DNA of 64,000 nt from Parazoarcus communis. GTDB lineage: Bacteria; Pseudomonadota; Gammaproteobacteria; Burkholderiales; Rhodocyclaceae. The DNA is taken from the NCBI RefSeq assembly GCF_003111645.1, contig NZ_CP022187.1, positions 1,798,001-1,862,000 on the forward strand. Direction: 5' to 3'. The notes under the pieces are model-generated. The model did no database searches. It saw nothing but the letters and a program-made list of their open reading frames with translations, and was not told the DNA's origin. Of this stretch, positions 1 to 10,695 are shown piece after piece. Each line of letters begins with the position of its first letter. The stretch's first letter is position 1. The position numbers and the translations under genes were made by a program.

Positions 1-102
1 CTGGGTTTCGACCTCGAGCATCTGCATGCGCGCGCCGAGCTGCACCATTTCCACCGCGCGACGAATGTCGTCCGCTTCGTCGATAATCCGTTTGTTCTTC
101 AT
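1..102 (-). CDS. flhC: Flagellar master regulator FlhC, N-terminal 34 residues (cut by window edge)
   Basis: Only the first 34 codons lie in the window. The visible protein matches the FlhC N-terminus: an acidic/basic helix ending in LGARMQMLE. FlhC is the zinc-binding partner of FlhD in the FlhD4C2 activator that switches on early flagellar genes with sigma-70. The ATG at 102 is preceded by a GAGAAGAG-type ribosome site and lies 12 bp after the flhD stop, the classical flhDC arrangement. The rest of the protein, including the zinc cysteines, is outside the window. Confidence 0.9.
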   Translation of the reverse strand, partial: MKNKRIIDEADDIRRAVEMVQLGARMQMLEVETQ

Positions 103-114
103 TTTCTCTTCTCC

Positions 115-432
115 TCAGGCAGCTTCCTCGGCAGCCTTGCCGGCAGCGATGATCGCTGCATGCAGACTGGAGCTTGCCTGATCGCGGCCCTCGCCCGCCA
201 TCAGGCGGCCAAGTTGCTCATCGTTGAATCGGAACTGCGGCATCAACATCTGATTGTTGGACATGCGCACGAGCTTCGCTGCGGAAAGCCCCTCTATCAG
301 GTCGGCAAACGCCTCGCCCATGCCAAGCCTGAACATTGCCGTTTCCCGATCACTGCGCAACATCTGCTGCGCCAGCATCAGATAGGCCAGGTTCAGTTCG
401 CGAATCTCTGCCTGAAAATCGGGGCGTTTCAT
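115..432 (-). CDS. flhD: Flagellar master regulator FlhD
   Basis: 105 residues, about the usual FlhD length. It pairs with FlhC to form the activator of early flagellar operons. The sequence EIRELNLAYLMLAQQML followed by RLGM is characteristic of FlhD; it is all helical with no cysteine-rich motif. The frame is open further upstream, but the ATG at 432 is preferred because a GGGAG sits about 8 bases before it and the protein then begins like other FlhD proteins. flhC follows directly, so the pair is co-transcribed leftward. No convincing promoter was recognised in the 147 bp separating it from the regulator gene upstream. Confidence 0.93.
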   Translation of the reverse strand: MKRPDFQAEIRELNLAYLMLAQQMLRSDRETAMFRLGMGEAFADLIEGLSAAKLVRMSNNQMLMPQFRFNDEQLGRLMAGEGRDQASSSLHAAIIAAGKAAEEAA

Positions 433-579
433 GAAAAATGACTCCCTTTCAGGGACAAGCGGCTTTGAAGTTAAAGTAATTTCTGAACATCCGCAAGCTT
501 TCCCATGCCGCAATGGGGGTCAATGCTGTTGCAAACAAACAACATCCCTTCAGCCCAGCTCATGCCAAACGGGCAAAAA

Positions 580-2556
580 TCAGGCCGGTGCTTCCGGTTG
601 CTGCACAGAGGCGACGCGATTTCGGCCCTGGCGCTTCGCCATGTAAGCACCACGGTCGGCCTGTTTGATCAGCGCATCGAGATCGGCCATCGCGCCATCA
701 CGCATCGCCACCCCGATGCTGACCGTCAGTTCAAGCGCGGGACCACCGGTCTCGATCAGCAGTGCGTCCACCGACGCACGCAAGCGCTCGGCACAGATCA
801 TGGCCGAGGTCAGCCCGGTCTCCGGACAGATCACCAGAAACTCGTCGCCACCCGTTCGACAGATCACGTCCTGCCCGCGCAAGGCCTCGCGCAAGGCATC
901 CGCCGCCTGGCGCAGGACCATGTCGCCGACATCGTGCCCGTGCGTGTCGTTGATGAGCTTGAACCCATCGAGATCGATGATCATGCACGACAGCGGCCGG
1001 CGGTTGCGGGTAGCGGTCACCCATTCCTGGTGCATGCGATCAATGGCATAGCGACGGTTCGGGAACCCGGTCAGCGCATCGGTCAACGCCACTTCCTGCA
1101 ATCGCCTGTTCGAGATCGCAAGCTCGGCGGCAAAATGCCGGACTTCCTCGCGGTCGCGCTCAAGTTCCTGCTGCAGTCTCACGACGCGCTGCCCTGCATG
1201 TAAACGTGCGGTAAGCACCTTGGGGCGGAACGGCTTGAGCAGAAAATCGTCTGCGCCTGACTCGAACGCATCGATCAGGCGATCGTCGTCATCGTTCGGC
1301 GCAAGCAGCAGGATGTACATCCGGCGCCCCACGCGGGTGGCACGCAGGGCACGAATCAGCCGTTCGCTTTCAGCACCGAACACACCACAATCGATCACCA
1401 TCATGTGCGGCTGAAGCTCGACAACCGCCTCCAGCACCTGCTGCCCGGGGCGGACTTCGAACAGACGATGCCCCTCGCCGTCAAGCACTTCGCGCAACTG
1501 GTCACGACTGCTCGCCTCGTCATCCACCAGCAGGACACGCAAAGCCGCACTCGGGCTCTGCGGAGCGGCTTCAACCGCAACACTCACCTCCGGCGCTGCA
1601 TCTTCGCCGGACTTCACAGCAGCGCCCGCATCGCCCCCGTCACCCGGGCACAGCTCCGAGAACTGTGGCGGCGTAACCGTGTCGATCTGCAGCAGCTTGC
1701 CCCATTCGACCCATTGGCGCGCGATGTCGCTGCAGGCACAGACGAACTCATCGCGGCTGTATCCGAGGCGCAAGGCCAGCTTCAGAACCATCCCCATCAG
1801 CGCTGGCTGATCGGCCTCTACGGCAAGGCAGATCTCCGCGACGGCCCGGGACAGCACGAGACATTGCATCATCGTCGCTTCGCGACTCTCGGGTGCGAAG
1901 GCCGCACGCTCGGTCTGTTCGAAGAAACGCACCGGCTCGGAGAAGACCGGCGGCAATCCCCAATCCACCAGCATGGCCGCACCCAGCTCGCGGTGGGTCA
2001 TCGCCAGCGCCTCCCGCTCCAGATCGAGCAGACGCCGATCCGGATTGCGCTGGATCTCAAGCAGCAGGCGGCCATACTCAACCGGATACACGGTAGCCAT
2101 CGCCAGCTCGCCGATCCGAGCAAGCAGCCCGACCGAGAAGGCCTCGTCGGCGGCGACCACGCGCAGACGCTGAACCAGCGTTTGCATCGACAGAGCCATG
2201 ACCAGCGAAGATGACCAGAAGCGCACGTAATCAAAGCTGGCGCATGCACCCTTGCGGTAGCTCGACAGCAGCGAAAAACCGAGCGCCATCGTTCGCACCG
2301 CAGGCATGCCCAGCACCATCAGGGCTTCCTGCACCGACACGACCGAACGCCGCTGCGGCCCGGTCAGACCGTTGGCGGCCTTGATGATACGGCCCACAAA
2401 AGCGGGGTCGCCCTTGATCACCCGCGCCAGCTCTGCCACCGACACATCGTCGCTTTGCGTCATGCGAATGATCGCGAGCGCAACCCCGCGTGGGGAAGGA
2501 AGATCGCCCGTTGCCTTAAGCTGCGCAAAACGGTTCATGTCGATCGAAGGAGGCAT
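580..2556 (-). CDS. HDOD - receiver - GGDEF signalling protein (predicted diguanylate cyclase)
   Basis: 658 residues if started at the ATG at 2556. Three modules are visible: an HDOD domain (about residues 10-280), a receiver domain starting at VLLVDDEASS near residue 340 with a candidate phospho-acceptor Asp in MVIDCG, and a GGDEF domain (about 490-650) with an intact GGDEF signature near 568. It is therefore predicted to make cyclic di-GMP in response to phosphorylation. The frame is open to 2811 but that would overlap the divergent Nudix gene. The start at 2556 has a weak GAG upstream; 2538 is the alternative. It lies just upstream of flhDC on the same strand, suggesting a motility or lifestyle role (inference). 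Its cognate kinase is not visible. Confidence 0.88.
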   Translation of the reverse strand: MPPSIDMNRFAQLKATGDLPSPRGVALAIIRMTQSDDVSVAELARVIKGDPAFVGRIIKAANGLTGPQRRSVVSVQEALMVLGMPAVRTMALGFSLLSSYRKGACASFDYVRFWSSSLVMALSMQTLVQRLRVVAADEAFSVGLLARIGELAMATVYPVEYGRLLLEIQRNPDRRLLDLEREALAMTHRELGAAMLVDWGLPPVFSEPVRFFEQTERAAFAPESREATMMQCLVLSRAVAEICLAVEADQPALMGMVLKLALRLGYSRDEFVCACSDIARQWVEWGKLLQIDTVTPPQFSELCPGDGGDAGAAVKSGEDAAPEVSVAVEAAPQSPSAALRVLLVDDEASSRDQLREVLDGEGHRLFEVRPGQQVLEAVVELQPHMMVIDCGVFGAESERLIRALRATRVGRRMYILLLAPNDDDDRLIDAFESGADDFLLKPFRPKVLTARLHAGQRVVRLQQELERDREEVRHFAAELAISNRRLQEVALTDALTGFPNRRYAIDRMHQEWVTATRNRRPLSCMIIDLDGFKLINDTHGHDVGDMVLRQAADALREALRGQDVICRTGGDEFLVICPETGLTSAMICAERLRASVDALLIETGGPALELTVSIGVAMRDGAMADLDALIKQADRGAYMAKRQGRNRVASVQQPEAPA

Positions 2557-2684
2557 GTTCTCGCAAGAAGTGAATTGGACCCTGATCGCTAGCATAAACG
2601 CTAACGACGATATCTTGTACAGATCGCATACACGCGGAGCGGTGCCGACCCGATGTTTCGATACCGATTGGCGCTGCGCGGGCC

Positions 2685-2693
2685 TGTTAGAAT
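2685..2693 (+). promoter_or_regulatory. Candidate extended -10 promoter for the Nudix gene
   Basis: TGTTAGAAT matches an extended -10 element (TGn then TAGAAT) 27 bp before the Nudix start. No good -35 box is seen at normal spacing. The 163-bp divergent region must also hold the leftward promoter of the HDOD-REC-GGDEF gene, which I could not place. Confidence 0.35.
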
Positions 2694-2719
2694 TGGCATC
2701 GTACACAGGAAGCCCTCCC

Positions 2720-3262
2720 ATGAAGTTCTGCTCAAGCTGCGGTGCCGCTGTCGATTTACGCATCCCCCCGGGCGATGCCTTGCCACGCCATGTCTGCGAC
2801 AACTGCGGCACGATCCACTACCAGAACCCAAAGCTGGTCGTCGGCGCGCTGGCCGAGTGGGGAGACCGCATCCTGCTGTGCCGGCGCGCGATTGAACCCT
2901 GTTATGGCAAGTGGACCTTGCCCGCGGGTTTCATGGAGAACAATGAAACCACCGCACAAGGCGCTGTGCGTGAAACGCTCGAAGAGGCCTGCGCGCGGAT
3001 CGAACTGGGCGAAATGTTCACCCTGATCGACGTTCCCCATATCAGTCAGGTTCATATCGTGTATCGCGCCCGCCTGCTCGACCTCGATTTCCGCCCCGGC
3101 GAAGAGTCACTCGAAGTCGCACTGTTCGAAGAAGCGGACATTCCGTGGGACGACATTGCCTTTCGCACCATCGCTCTGAGCCTGCGACACTTCTTTGAAG
3201 ACCGTCGCAGTGGCAAGTGGTCTTTCCACACCGGCAGCATCGGGCCTGCGCCAAAAACCTGA
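2720..3262 (+). CDS. Zinc-ribbon Nudix hydrolase
   Basis: 180 residues. The N-terminus carries a CxxC...CxxC zinc ribbon (CSSC near residue 4, CDNC near 30). The Nudix box GFMENNE...RETLEEACA lies near residues 72-92; its EE metal ligands are intact but the usual Gly near the end is Cys. The family hydrolyses nucleoside diphosphates linked to another group (ADP-ribose, NADH and similar); the exact substrate cannot be read from sequence. The ATG at 2720 follows AGGA with good spacing and gives a start at the zinc ribbon. The gene stands alone, divergent from the HDOD regulator. Confidence 0.9.
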   Translation: MKFCSSCGAAVDLRIPPGDALPRHVCDNCGTIHYQNPKLVVGALAEWGDRILLCRRAIEPCYGKWTLPAGFMENNETTAQGAVRETLEEACARIELGEMFTLIDVPHISQVHIVYRARLLDLDFRPGEESLEVALFEEADIPWDDIAFRTIALSLRHFFEDRRSGKWSFHTGSIGPAPKT

Positions 3263-3385
3263 AACCCGGCCTCTGCGCGCGCTGCAGCCCCCGGGACAGC
3301 TTGCGCTGCAGGGAGTTGTCTGTTTTCATTCACAAACGTGGTGCGCCGCGTTTCGGTGCGCCCCCCCAGAGGTAACGGAGGACGC

Positions 3386-4021
3386 GTGCTGATCGAACAT
3401 GGAGCGACGCTGCTGGGCCCGGACGGATTGGCCATTCATGAGGATGGCCAGCATCCGTGGATCCTGTCGCTCGACATGAACGGTGCCCCCTATCGCTGGA
3501 TCTCGTGGCAGGCTGCATGTCACTACCATGCGCGTGATCTCGTGGCCTGGAGCATTGGCGACCATTCCTTCAGCTTCCTCGGCGGCACCTCGCGTCTCAC
3601 CGGACAACGATCGCAGATCACCACCCAGAGCATCATCGCCATCAAGGGACGCACGCAGCGCCCGGCGGCGCTCACCAAGGTGCCTCCACTCAGCAACCGC
3701 GAACTGTTCCGGCGCGATCAGTTCCTCTGCGCCTACTGCGGACATCGCCTGCCGGGCAGCCAGCTCACCCGCGATCACGTGATGCCGGTTTCCCGCGGCG
3801 GCCGCGACGTGTGGATGAACGTGGTCACAGCCTGCCGGCCCTGCAACCAGCGCAAGAGCGGACGCACCCCCGAACAGGCGAGAATGGCGCTGCTTTATGC
3901 GCCCTATGTGCCGAACAAGGCCGAGTACCTGATTTTGTGCAATCGCCACATACTTGCTGACCAGATGGATTTCCTGACCCGTCATCTCCCGCGTCAGAGC
4001 AGGCTTCTCGCCATAGACTGA
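3386..4021 (+). CDS. HNH endonuclease family protein
   Basis: 211 residues from a GTG at 3386, chosen because AACGGAGG lies just before it. The C-terminal half holds a zinc-stapled HNH fold: CAYCG, then LTRDHVMPVSRGG, then NVVTACRPCNQRKSG. The central His of RDHV and the Asn are present. Such stand-alone HNH proteins (McrA/5-methylcytosine-type superfamily) are common single genes in betaproteobacteria and their role is usually unknown. The N-terminal 100 residues look like a family-specific beta-rich domain. No methyltransferase partner or phage context is nearby, so restriction is not supported. Confidence 0.85.
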   Translation: MLIEHGATLLGPDGLAIHEDGQHPWILSLDMNGAPYRWISWQAACHYHARDLVAWSIGDHSFSFLGGTSRLTGQRSQITTQSIIAIKGRTQRPAALTKVPPLSNRELFRRDQFLCAYCGHRLPGSQLTRDHVMPVSRGGRDVWMNVVTACRPCNQRKSGRTPEQARMALLYAPYVPNKAEYLILCNRHILADQMDFLTRHLPRQSRLLAID

Positions 4022-4031
4022 CGGGGGTATT

Positions 4032-4109
4032 GCGCCAGTCTGGGGCGTTGTTTTGTGCGTCGCACCAACCTGGCGCACAAAATCCATCATTTTCAATACT
4101 TTGTATAAA
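4032..4109 (+). promoter_or_regulatory. Nested inverted repeats and TATAAA box upstream of xdhA
   Basis: The 132 bp between the HNH gene and xdhA contain two inverted repeats: GCGCCAG (4032-4038) with CTGGCGC (4070-4076), and TTTTGTGCG (4051-4059) with CGCACAAAA (4074-4082). A TATAAA (4104-4109) sits 45 bp before the xdhA start. The arrangement suits a regulator-binding dyad or a leader hairpin controlling the xdh operon. No regulator gene of the operon is seen in the window. Confidence 0.45.
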
Positions 4110-4153
4110 CAAGGGCACCGGCACGCCAGCGCCGGCGATGCTAAATTCAAGCC

Positions 4154-5708
<1,555 letters not shown>

Positions 5709-5722
<14 letters not shown>

Positions 5723-8027
5723 AGCACGCGGCAGCGCCGGCGCTGCCCTCCCCCACGAATCGGCAGTGCTGCACGTCACCGGCAGCGCCACCTATATAGA
5801 CGACCTGCCCGAACTGCGACGCACGCTGCATGCGGCAATCGGACTCGCGACCGAAGCACATGCCCGCATCCTCAGCATCGACCTGTCGGCCGTCCGCGCG
5901 GCACCGGGTGTGGTCTGTGTGCTCACCGCAGACGACATTCCCGGCCTCAACGATTTCGGCCCTGTCGTGCATGACGACCCGATCTTCGCAACCGAAGAAG
6001 TGCAGTTTCATGGCCAGGCGCTGTTCGCTGTGCTTGCCGAAGACATGCGCGCCGCCCGCGCCGCCACCCGTCTTGCCAAGGTCGAATACGACCGCCTGCC
6101 CGCGCTGCTCGGCATCGACGAAGCGCTCGAAGCCGGCACCCGGGTGCTGCCCGACGTCAGCCTCCGGCAGGGCGATGTCGATACGGCCATCGGCGCCGCG
6201 CCGCATCAACTCGAAGGCACCGTGCGCCACGGCGGGCAGGATCACTTCTACCTCGAAACCCATATCGCCTACGTCATCCCGCAGGAAGACCGGACCTTCA
6301 AGGTGCATTCGTCTAGCCAGCACCCGGGCGAAGTCCAGTTGCAGGTCGCCCACGCGCTCGGCCTGGAGGCCAAGGACGTCACCGTCGAATGCCGGCGCAT
6401 GGGCGGCGGCTTCGGCGGCAAGGAAAGCCAGCCCGGGCAGATCGCCGCGATTGCCGCCATCGGCGCGCTGCGCACCGGGCGCCCGGTCAAGCTGCGCCTC
6501 GACCGCGACGACGACATGGTGCTCACCGGCAAGCGCCACGACTTCCGCATCGACTGGCATGTCGGTTTCGACGACGAGGGCCGCATTCTCGGCGTGCGTT
6601 TCCGCCAATCCACCCGTGCCGGCTATTCGGCCGACCTCACCGGTGCGATTGCCGACCGCGCGATGTTCCATGCCGACAACGCCTACTTCCTGCCCAGCGT
6701 CGCGATCGACTCCCACCGCTGCAAGACCCATACGGTATCGAACACCGCGTTTCGTGGCTTCGGCGGGCCGCAGGGCATGTTCGGCATCGAGGAAGTGATC
6801 GACGCCATTGCGCGCAAGCTCGGGCGCGACCCGCTCGACGTGCGCAAGCTCAACTACTACGGCACCACCGAGCGCAACACCACGCACTACGGCCAGGTCA
6901 TCGAAGACAACGTGATCCACGAGATGACGGCTGAACTCGAAGCCGGCTGCGACTATCGCGCCCGCCGCGAAGCCATCCGCGAGTGGAACGCGAGCAGCCC
7001 GGTTGTCCGCCGCGGCATCGCCCTCACCCCGGTCAAGTTCGGCATCTCCTTCACCGCCACCCACCTCAACCAGGCCGGAGCACTGCTCAACGTGTATACC
7101 GACGGCACAGTGCTGCTCAACCACGGCGGCACCGAAATGGGCCAGGGCTTGTTTACCAAGGTGGCACAGGTCGTGGCACGCGAACTGCAGATCGACATCG
7201 ACCGCATCCGCGTCACCGCCTCCGATACCGCGCGCGTGCCCAACGCCTCGGCCACTGCAGCGTCGAGCGGTGCCGACCTCAACGGCAAGGCGGCACAGGA
7301 CGCTGCACGCAAGATCAAGGCACGGCTCACCGAATTTGCTGCGGCCAAGTACGCCGTGCGCGAAGACCAGGTCGAGTTCCGCGCCAATCAGATCCAAGCC
7401 GGCACCACCGTCGTCAGCTTTGCCGAGCTTGTGCATGCGGCGTGGATGGCGCGCGTCTCGCTGTCCGCGACCGGCTACTACCGCACGCCGAAGATCGCCT
7501 ACGACCGCGAAACCCTGTCGGGCCGCCCGTTCTATTACTACGCCTACGGGGTTGCGTGCAGCGAGGTGGCCATCGACACGCTGACTGGCGAGTCGAAAGT
7601 GCTGCGCACCGACATCCTGCACGACGCCGGCCAGTCGCTGAACCCGGCGATCGATATCGGCCAGGTCGAAGGCGGCTTCATTCAGGGCATGGGCTGGCTG
7701 ACCATGGAAGAGCTGCACTGGGACGCAAGCGGACGCCTGCGCACCCATGCGCCCTCCACCTACAAGATTCCGGCGGTCTCCGATGTCCCCAAGATCTTCA
7801 ACGTCCGCCTGTGGGATCGCGCCATCAACGTCGAAGACTCAATTTTCCGCTCCAAGGCCGTCGGCGAGCCACCCTTCATGCTTGCGCTGTCGGTCTGGCA
7901 TGCGATCAAGGACGCGGTGGCTGCGTCAGCCGACTACCGCGTCACCCCGATGCTCAACGCGCCGGCCACCGCCGAAGAGATCCTGTGCAGCGTGGACGAC
8001 GCCCGTCAGCGGGCCCACACGCCATGA
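5709..8027 (+). CDS. xdhB: Xanthine dehydrogenase large subunit (molybdopterin-binding)
   Basis: 772 residues, normal for bacterial XdhB. It carries the molybdenum cofactor and hydroxylates purines. Family motifs are present: the N-terminal aldehyde-oxidase 'hammerhead' domain (SATYIDDLPE near the start), GGGFGGKE near residue 233, FRGFGGPQG near 347, and VGEPPF near 718 holding the catalytic Glu. The ATG at 5709 is preceded by GGAG and overlaps the xdhA stop; the longer open frame upstream lies inside xdhA. It overlaps xdhC by ATGA, so the three subunits and maturation factor are translationally coupled. Confidence 0.96.
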
Positions 8028-9106
8028 CTGCCGGACGCCTGCTCGATCATCTGGCCGCCAGCCTCTGCGCCGGCGAGCCCATGGTGTGGATCGGCGTCGC
8101 GGAGACACGCGGCTCGGCACCGCGCGCCCCGGGCGCCCGCATGCTGGTCGGCATGGGCTCGAGCTTCGGCACCATCGGCGGCGGTCACCTCGAACTGCGT
8201 GCCATCGAAATTGCGCGCGGCATGATCGTCGATGACGCTGCCGGTCTTGCGACCGCGCCCAGAATCGAGCGCTTTCCGCTTGGGGCCAGCGTCGGCCAGT
8301 GCTGCGGCGGTGTGGTGCATCTTGCCTTCGACGTCGTTCGCCCGACTGAGCGTGCATGGGTCGAACAGGCACGCGCACTGGCGCACGAGGACATCGATTG
8401 GGTGCGCATCCTCAGCCTCGGGGGCGCGCCCGTGCAGGTCGCCAGCCTCGCCAGCCTGCGCGCCGACAGCCGCCATCCTGCGCTCGCCGCCAGTGCGGCC
8501 GGGCTCGCCACCCTTGCCGGCGACAGCGCCATGATCTGCTGCGACAGCCTTGGCGGCGAGCGCCACGTCATCGAACTCGTGCGCCCGGCGGAGCTGCACC
8601 TGGCCTTGTTCGGTGCGGGCCATGTCGGCCGCGCACTGATCGAAGTCCTCGCCCGCCTGCCGATCCGCGTCACCTGGATCGACCCGCGCGAGTCGGAGTT
8701 TCTGGCCTGGATGCCGCAGAATACGCGCCCCGTCCTGACCGACATGCCGGAAGCCGAAGTGCGACACCAACCTGCCAACACCGCCGTGCTGATCACCACG
8801 CACAGCCATGCGCTGGACCTGGAACTGGTGCGGACCTGGCTCGACCGCGGCGACTTCGGCTTTCTCGGCCTCATCGGCTCGACCTCCAAGCGCGCCAGCT
8901 TCGAAGCCAGGCTGCGCGCCCGCGGCTACACCGAAGCGCAACTCTCCCGCATCGTCAGCCCGGTCGGCGACCCCGCCGTCGTCGGCAAGGAACCCGAAGT
9001 CATCGCCATCGCGATTGCCGCGCAGCTCATGAGCCTGCGCAGCAAGCCACAGAACGTCCGGCACATCCGGCAAGATCATCCAGCCAAGGCATGCACGACA
9101 CCATGA
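8024..9106 (+). CDS. xdhC: Xanthine dehydrogenase accessory factor XdhC
   Basis: 360 residues. XdhC binds molybdenum cofactor and inserts the sulfurated form into XdhB; it is not a subunit. The N-terminal XdhC/CoxI domain (ETRGSAPRAPGARMLV, then GTIGGGHLE and a QCCGG motif) is followed by a Rossmann-like domain (LFGAGHVGRALIEVL near residue 190, then DPRE). The start overlaps the xdhB stop by ATGA and the stop overlaps the ABC ATPase start by ATGA. Such coupling ties purine oxidation and the importer into one transcript. Confidence 0.94.
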   Translation: MTAGRLLDHLAASLCAGEPMVWIGVAETRGSAPRAPGARMLVGMGSSFGTIGGGHLELRAIEIARGMIVDDAAGLATAPRIERFPLGASVGQCCGGVVHLAFDVVRPTERAWVEQARALAHEDIDWVRILSLGGAPVQVASLASLRADSRHPALAASAAGLATLAGDSAMICCDSLGGERHVIELVRPAELHLALFGAGHVGRALIEVLARLPIRVTWIDPRESEFLAWMPQNTRPVLTDMPEAEVRHQPANTAVLITTHSHALDLELVRTWLDRGDFGFLGLIGSTSKRASFEARLRARGYTEAQLSRIVSPVGDPAVVGKEPEVIAIAIAAQLMSLRSKPQNVRHIRQDHPAKACTTP

Positions 9107-10695
9107 CCCAGCAGACAAGCCCTTCCCCGGGCGCGGCGCCGCGCCTCGTACTGAGCAACATCCGCAAGGTCTACCCGACCGTGGTCGCCAACGACGGCGT
9201 CAATCTCGAAGTCGCACCCGGCGAGATTCATGCCGTTCTCGGCGAGAACGGCGCCGGCAAGTCGACGTTGATGAAGATCATCTACGGCGTCACCCGGCCC
9301 AGCTCGGGCGAGATGCAGTGGGAAGGCAAGCCCGTCACCGTCGATAGCCCGGCACATGCGCGCGAACTCGGCATCGGCATGGTGTTCCAGCACTTCTCGC
9401 TGTTCGAAACCCTGACCGTGGTCGAGAACGTCGCCCTCGCCCTGCCGGGCAAGCCCGATCTCGGCGAACTCGCGCAACGCATCGAAGAGGTCTCCAAGCG
9501 CTACGGCCTGCCGGTCGATCCGCGCCGCCATGTGCATGCCTTGTCGGTAGGCGAGCGTCAGCGGGTGGAGATCGTGCGCTGCCTGCTGCAGAACCCGCGC
9601 CTGCTGATCATGGACGAGCCGACCTCGGTGCTCACACCGCAGGCCGTGCGCAAACTGTTCGAGACCCTGCGCCAGCTCGCCGCCGAAGGCTGCTCCATTC
9701 TGTACATCAGCCACAAGCTCGACGAAATCAAGGAGCTGTGCCACACCGCCACCGTGCTGCGCGGCGGCCGCGTCACCGGCCACTGCCGCCCGGGCGAGGA
9801 AACACCTGAATCGATGGCGCGACTGATGATCGGCAAGGACCTGCCGGTGTGCGAACACGGCGCCGGCCAGGCCAGCAACGAGGTCCGCCTCCGCCTTGCC
9901 GGGCTGTCGCATTCGACACCCGACCCCTTCGCCACCGACCTGCGCGACATCCACCTCGACGTCCACGCCGGCGAGATCGTCGGCATTGCCGGCGTATCGG
10001 GCAATGGCCAGCAGGAGTTGCTGCGCGCCATCTCGGGCGAGGAACCGCTGTCGGAAAAATTCCCCGTGCAGATCCTCGGCACCGAAGCCGGTCGCATGAA
10101 CCCCGGCCAGCGGCGCAAGCTTGGCATGTGCTTCGTGCCAGAAGAGCGCCTCGGCCGTGGCGCCGTGCCCACCATGTCGCTCGCCGACAACGCGATCCTG
10201 ACCGCTGCGAAGTCGCAGCATTTTGTCAGCGGAGGCTTTCTGGCCTTCAGCCGCGCGCGGACCTTTGCCGAGAACTGCATCGAATCATTCAGCGTCAAGT
10301 GCGGCGGAGCGCCTTCGCCAGCCAAATCGCTCTCGGGCGGCAACCTGCAGAAATTCATCATGGGCCGCGAAATCCTGCAGGCGCCCAAGCTGCTGGTGTG
10401 CGCCCAGCCCACCTGGGGTGTCGATGTCGGCGCAGCCGCCTTCATCCGCCAGTCCATCATCGACCTGCGCAACCGAGGCTGCGCCGTGCTGGTCATCTCC
10501 GAGGAGCTGGACGAATTGTTCGAGATCTGCGACCGCATCGCGGTCATCGCCAAGGGCAGGCTGTCGCCGCTGCGCCCGACCGCTGAAACCTCCGTAGAGG
10601 ATATCGGCGTGTGGATGAGCGGCCTGTGGCCTGGCTCCGAGCTCGCAACCGAAACAATTGAACAGAAAGGGGAGCTCGCTCATGCTCAGGCTTGA
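9103..10695 (+). CDS. Nucleoside-type ABC importer, double ATPase subunit
   Basis: 530 residues with two fused ABC cassettes, as in the BMP/YufO family of nucleoside importers and related sugar importers. The first cassette has an intact Walker A (GENGAGKST), signature LSVGERQ and Walker B LLIMDEPTS. The second has the degenerate Walker A (GVSGNGQQE) and signature LSGGNLQK usual for this family. The ATG at 9103 overlaps the XdhC stop by ATGA; an earlier ATG at 9091 has no usable ribosome-site spacing. Its place after xdhABC suggests it imports purine nucleosides or bases for oxidation (inference). Confidence 0.9.
   Translation: MTQQTSPSPGAAPRLVLSNIRKVYPTVVANDGVNLEVAPGEIHAVLGENGAGKSTLMKIIYGVTRPSSGEMQWEGKPVTVDSPAHARELGIGMVFQHFSLFETLTVVENVALALPGKPDLGELAQRIEEVSKRYGLPVDPRRHVHALSVGERQRVEIVRCLLQNPRLLIMDEPTSVLTPQAVRKLFETLRQLAAEGCSILYISHKLDEIKELCHTATVLRGGRVTGHCRPGEETPESMARLMIGKDLPVCEHGAGQASNEVRLRLAGLSHSTPDPFATDLRDIHLDVHAGEIVGIAGVSGNGQQELLRAISGEEPLSEKFPVQILGTEAGRMNPGQRRKLGMCFVPEERLGRGAVPTMSLADNAILTAAKSQHFVSGGFLAFSRARTFAENCIESFSVKCGGAPSPAKSLSGGNLQKFIMGREILQAPKLLVCAQPTWGVDVGAAAFIRQSIIDLRNRGCAVLVISEELDELFEICDRIAVIAKGRLSPLRPTAETSVEDIGVWMSGLWPGSELATETIEQKGELAHAQA

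Noticed and set aside
3386-4021. HNH protein as part of a restriction or phage-defence system
   Set aside because: No methyltransferase, helicase or other defence gene is adjacent.
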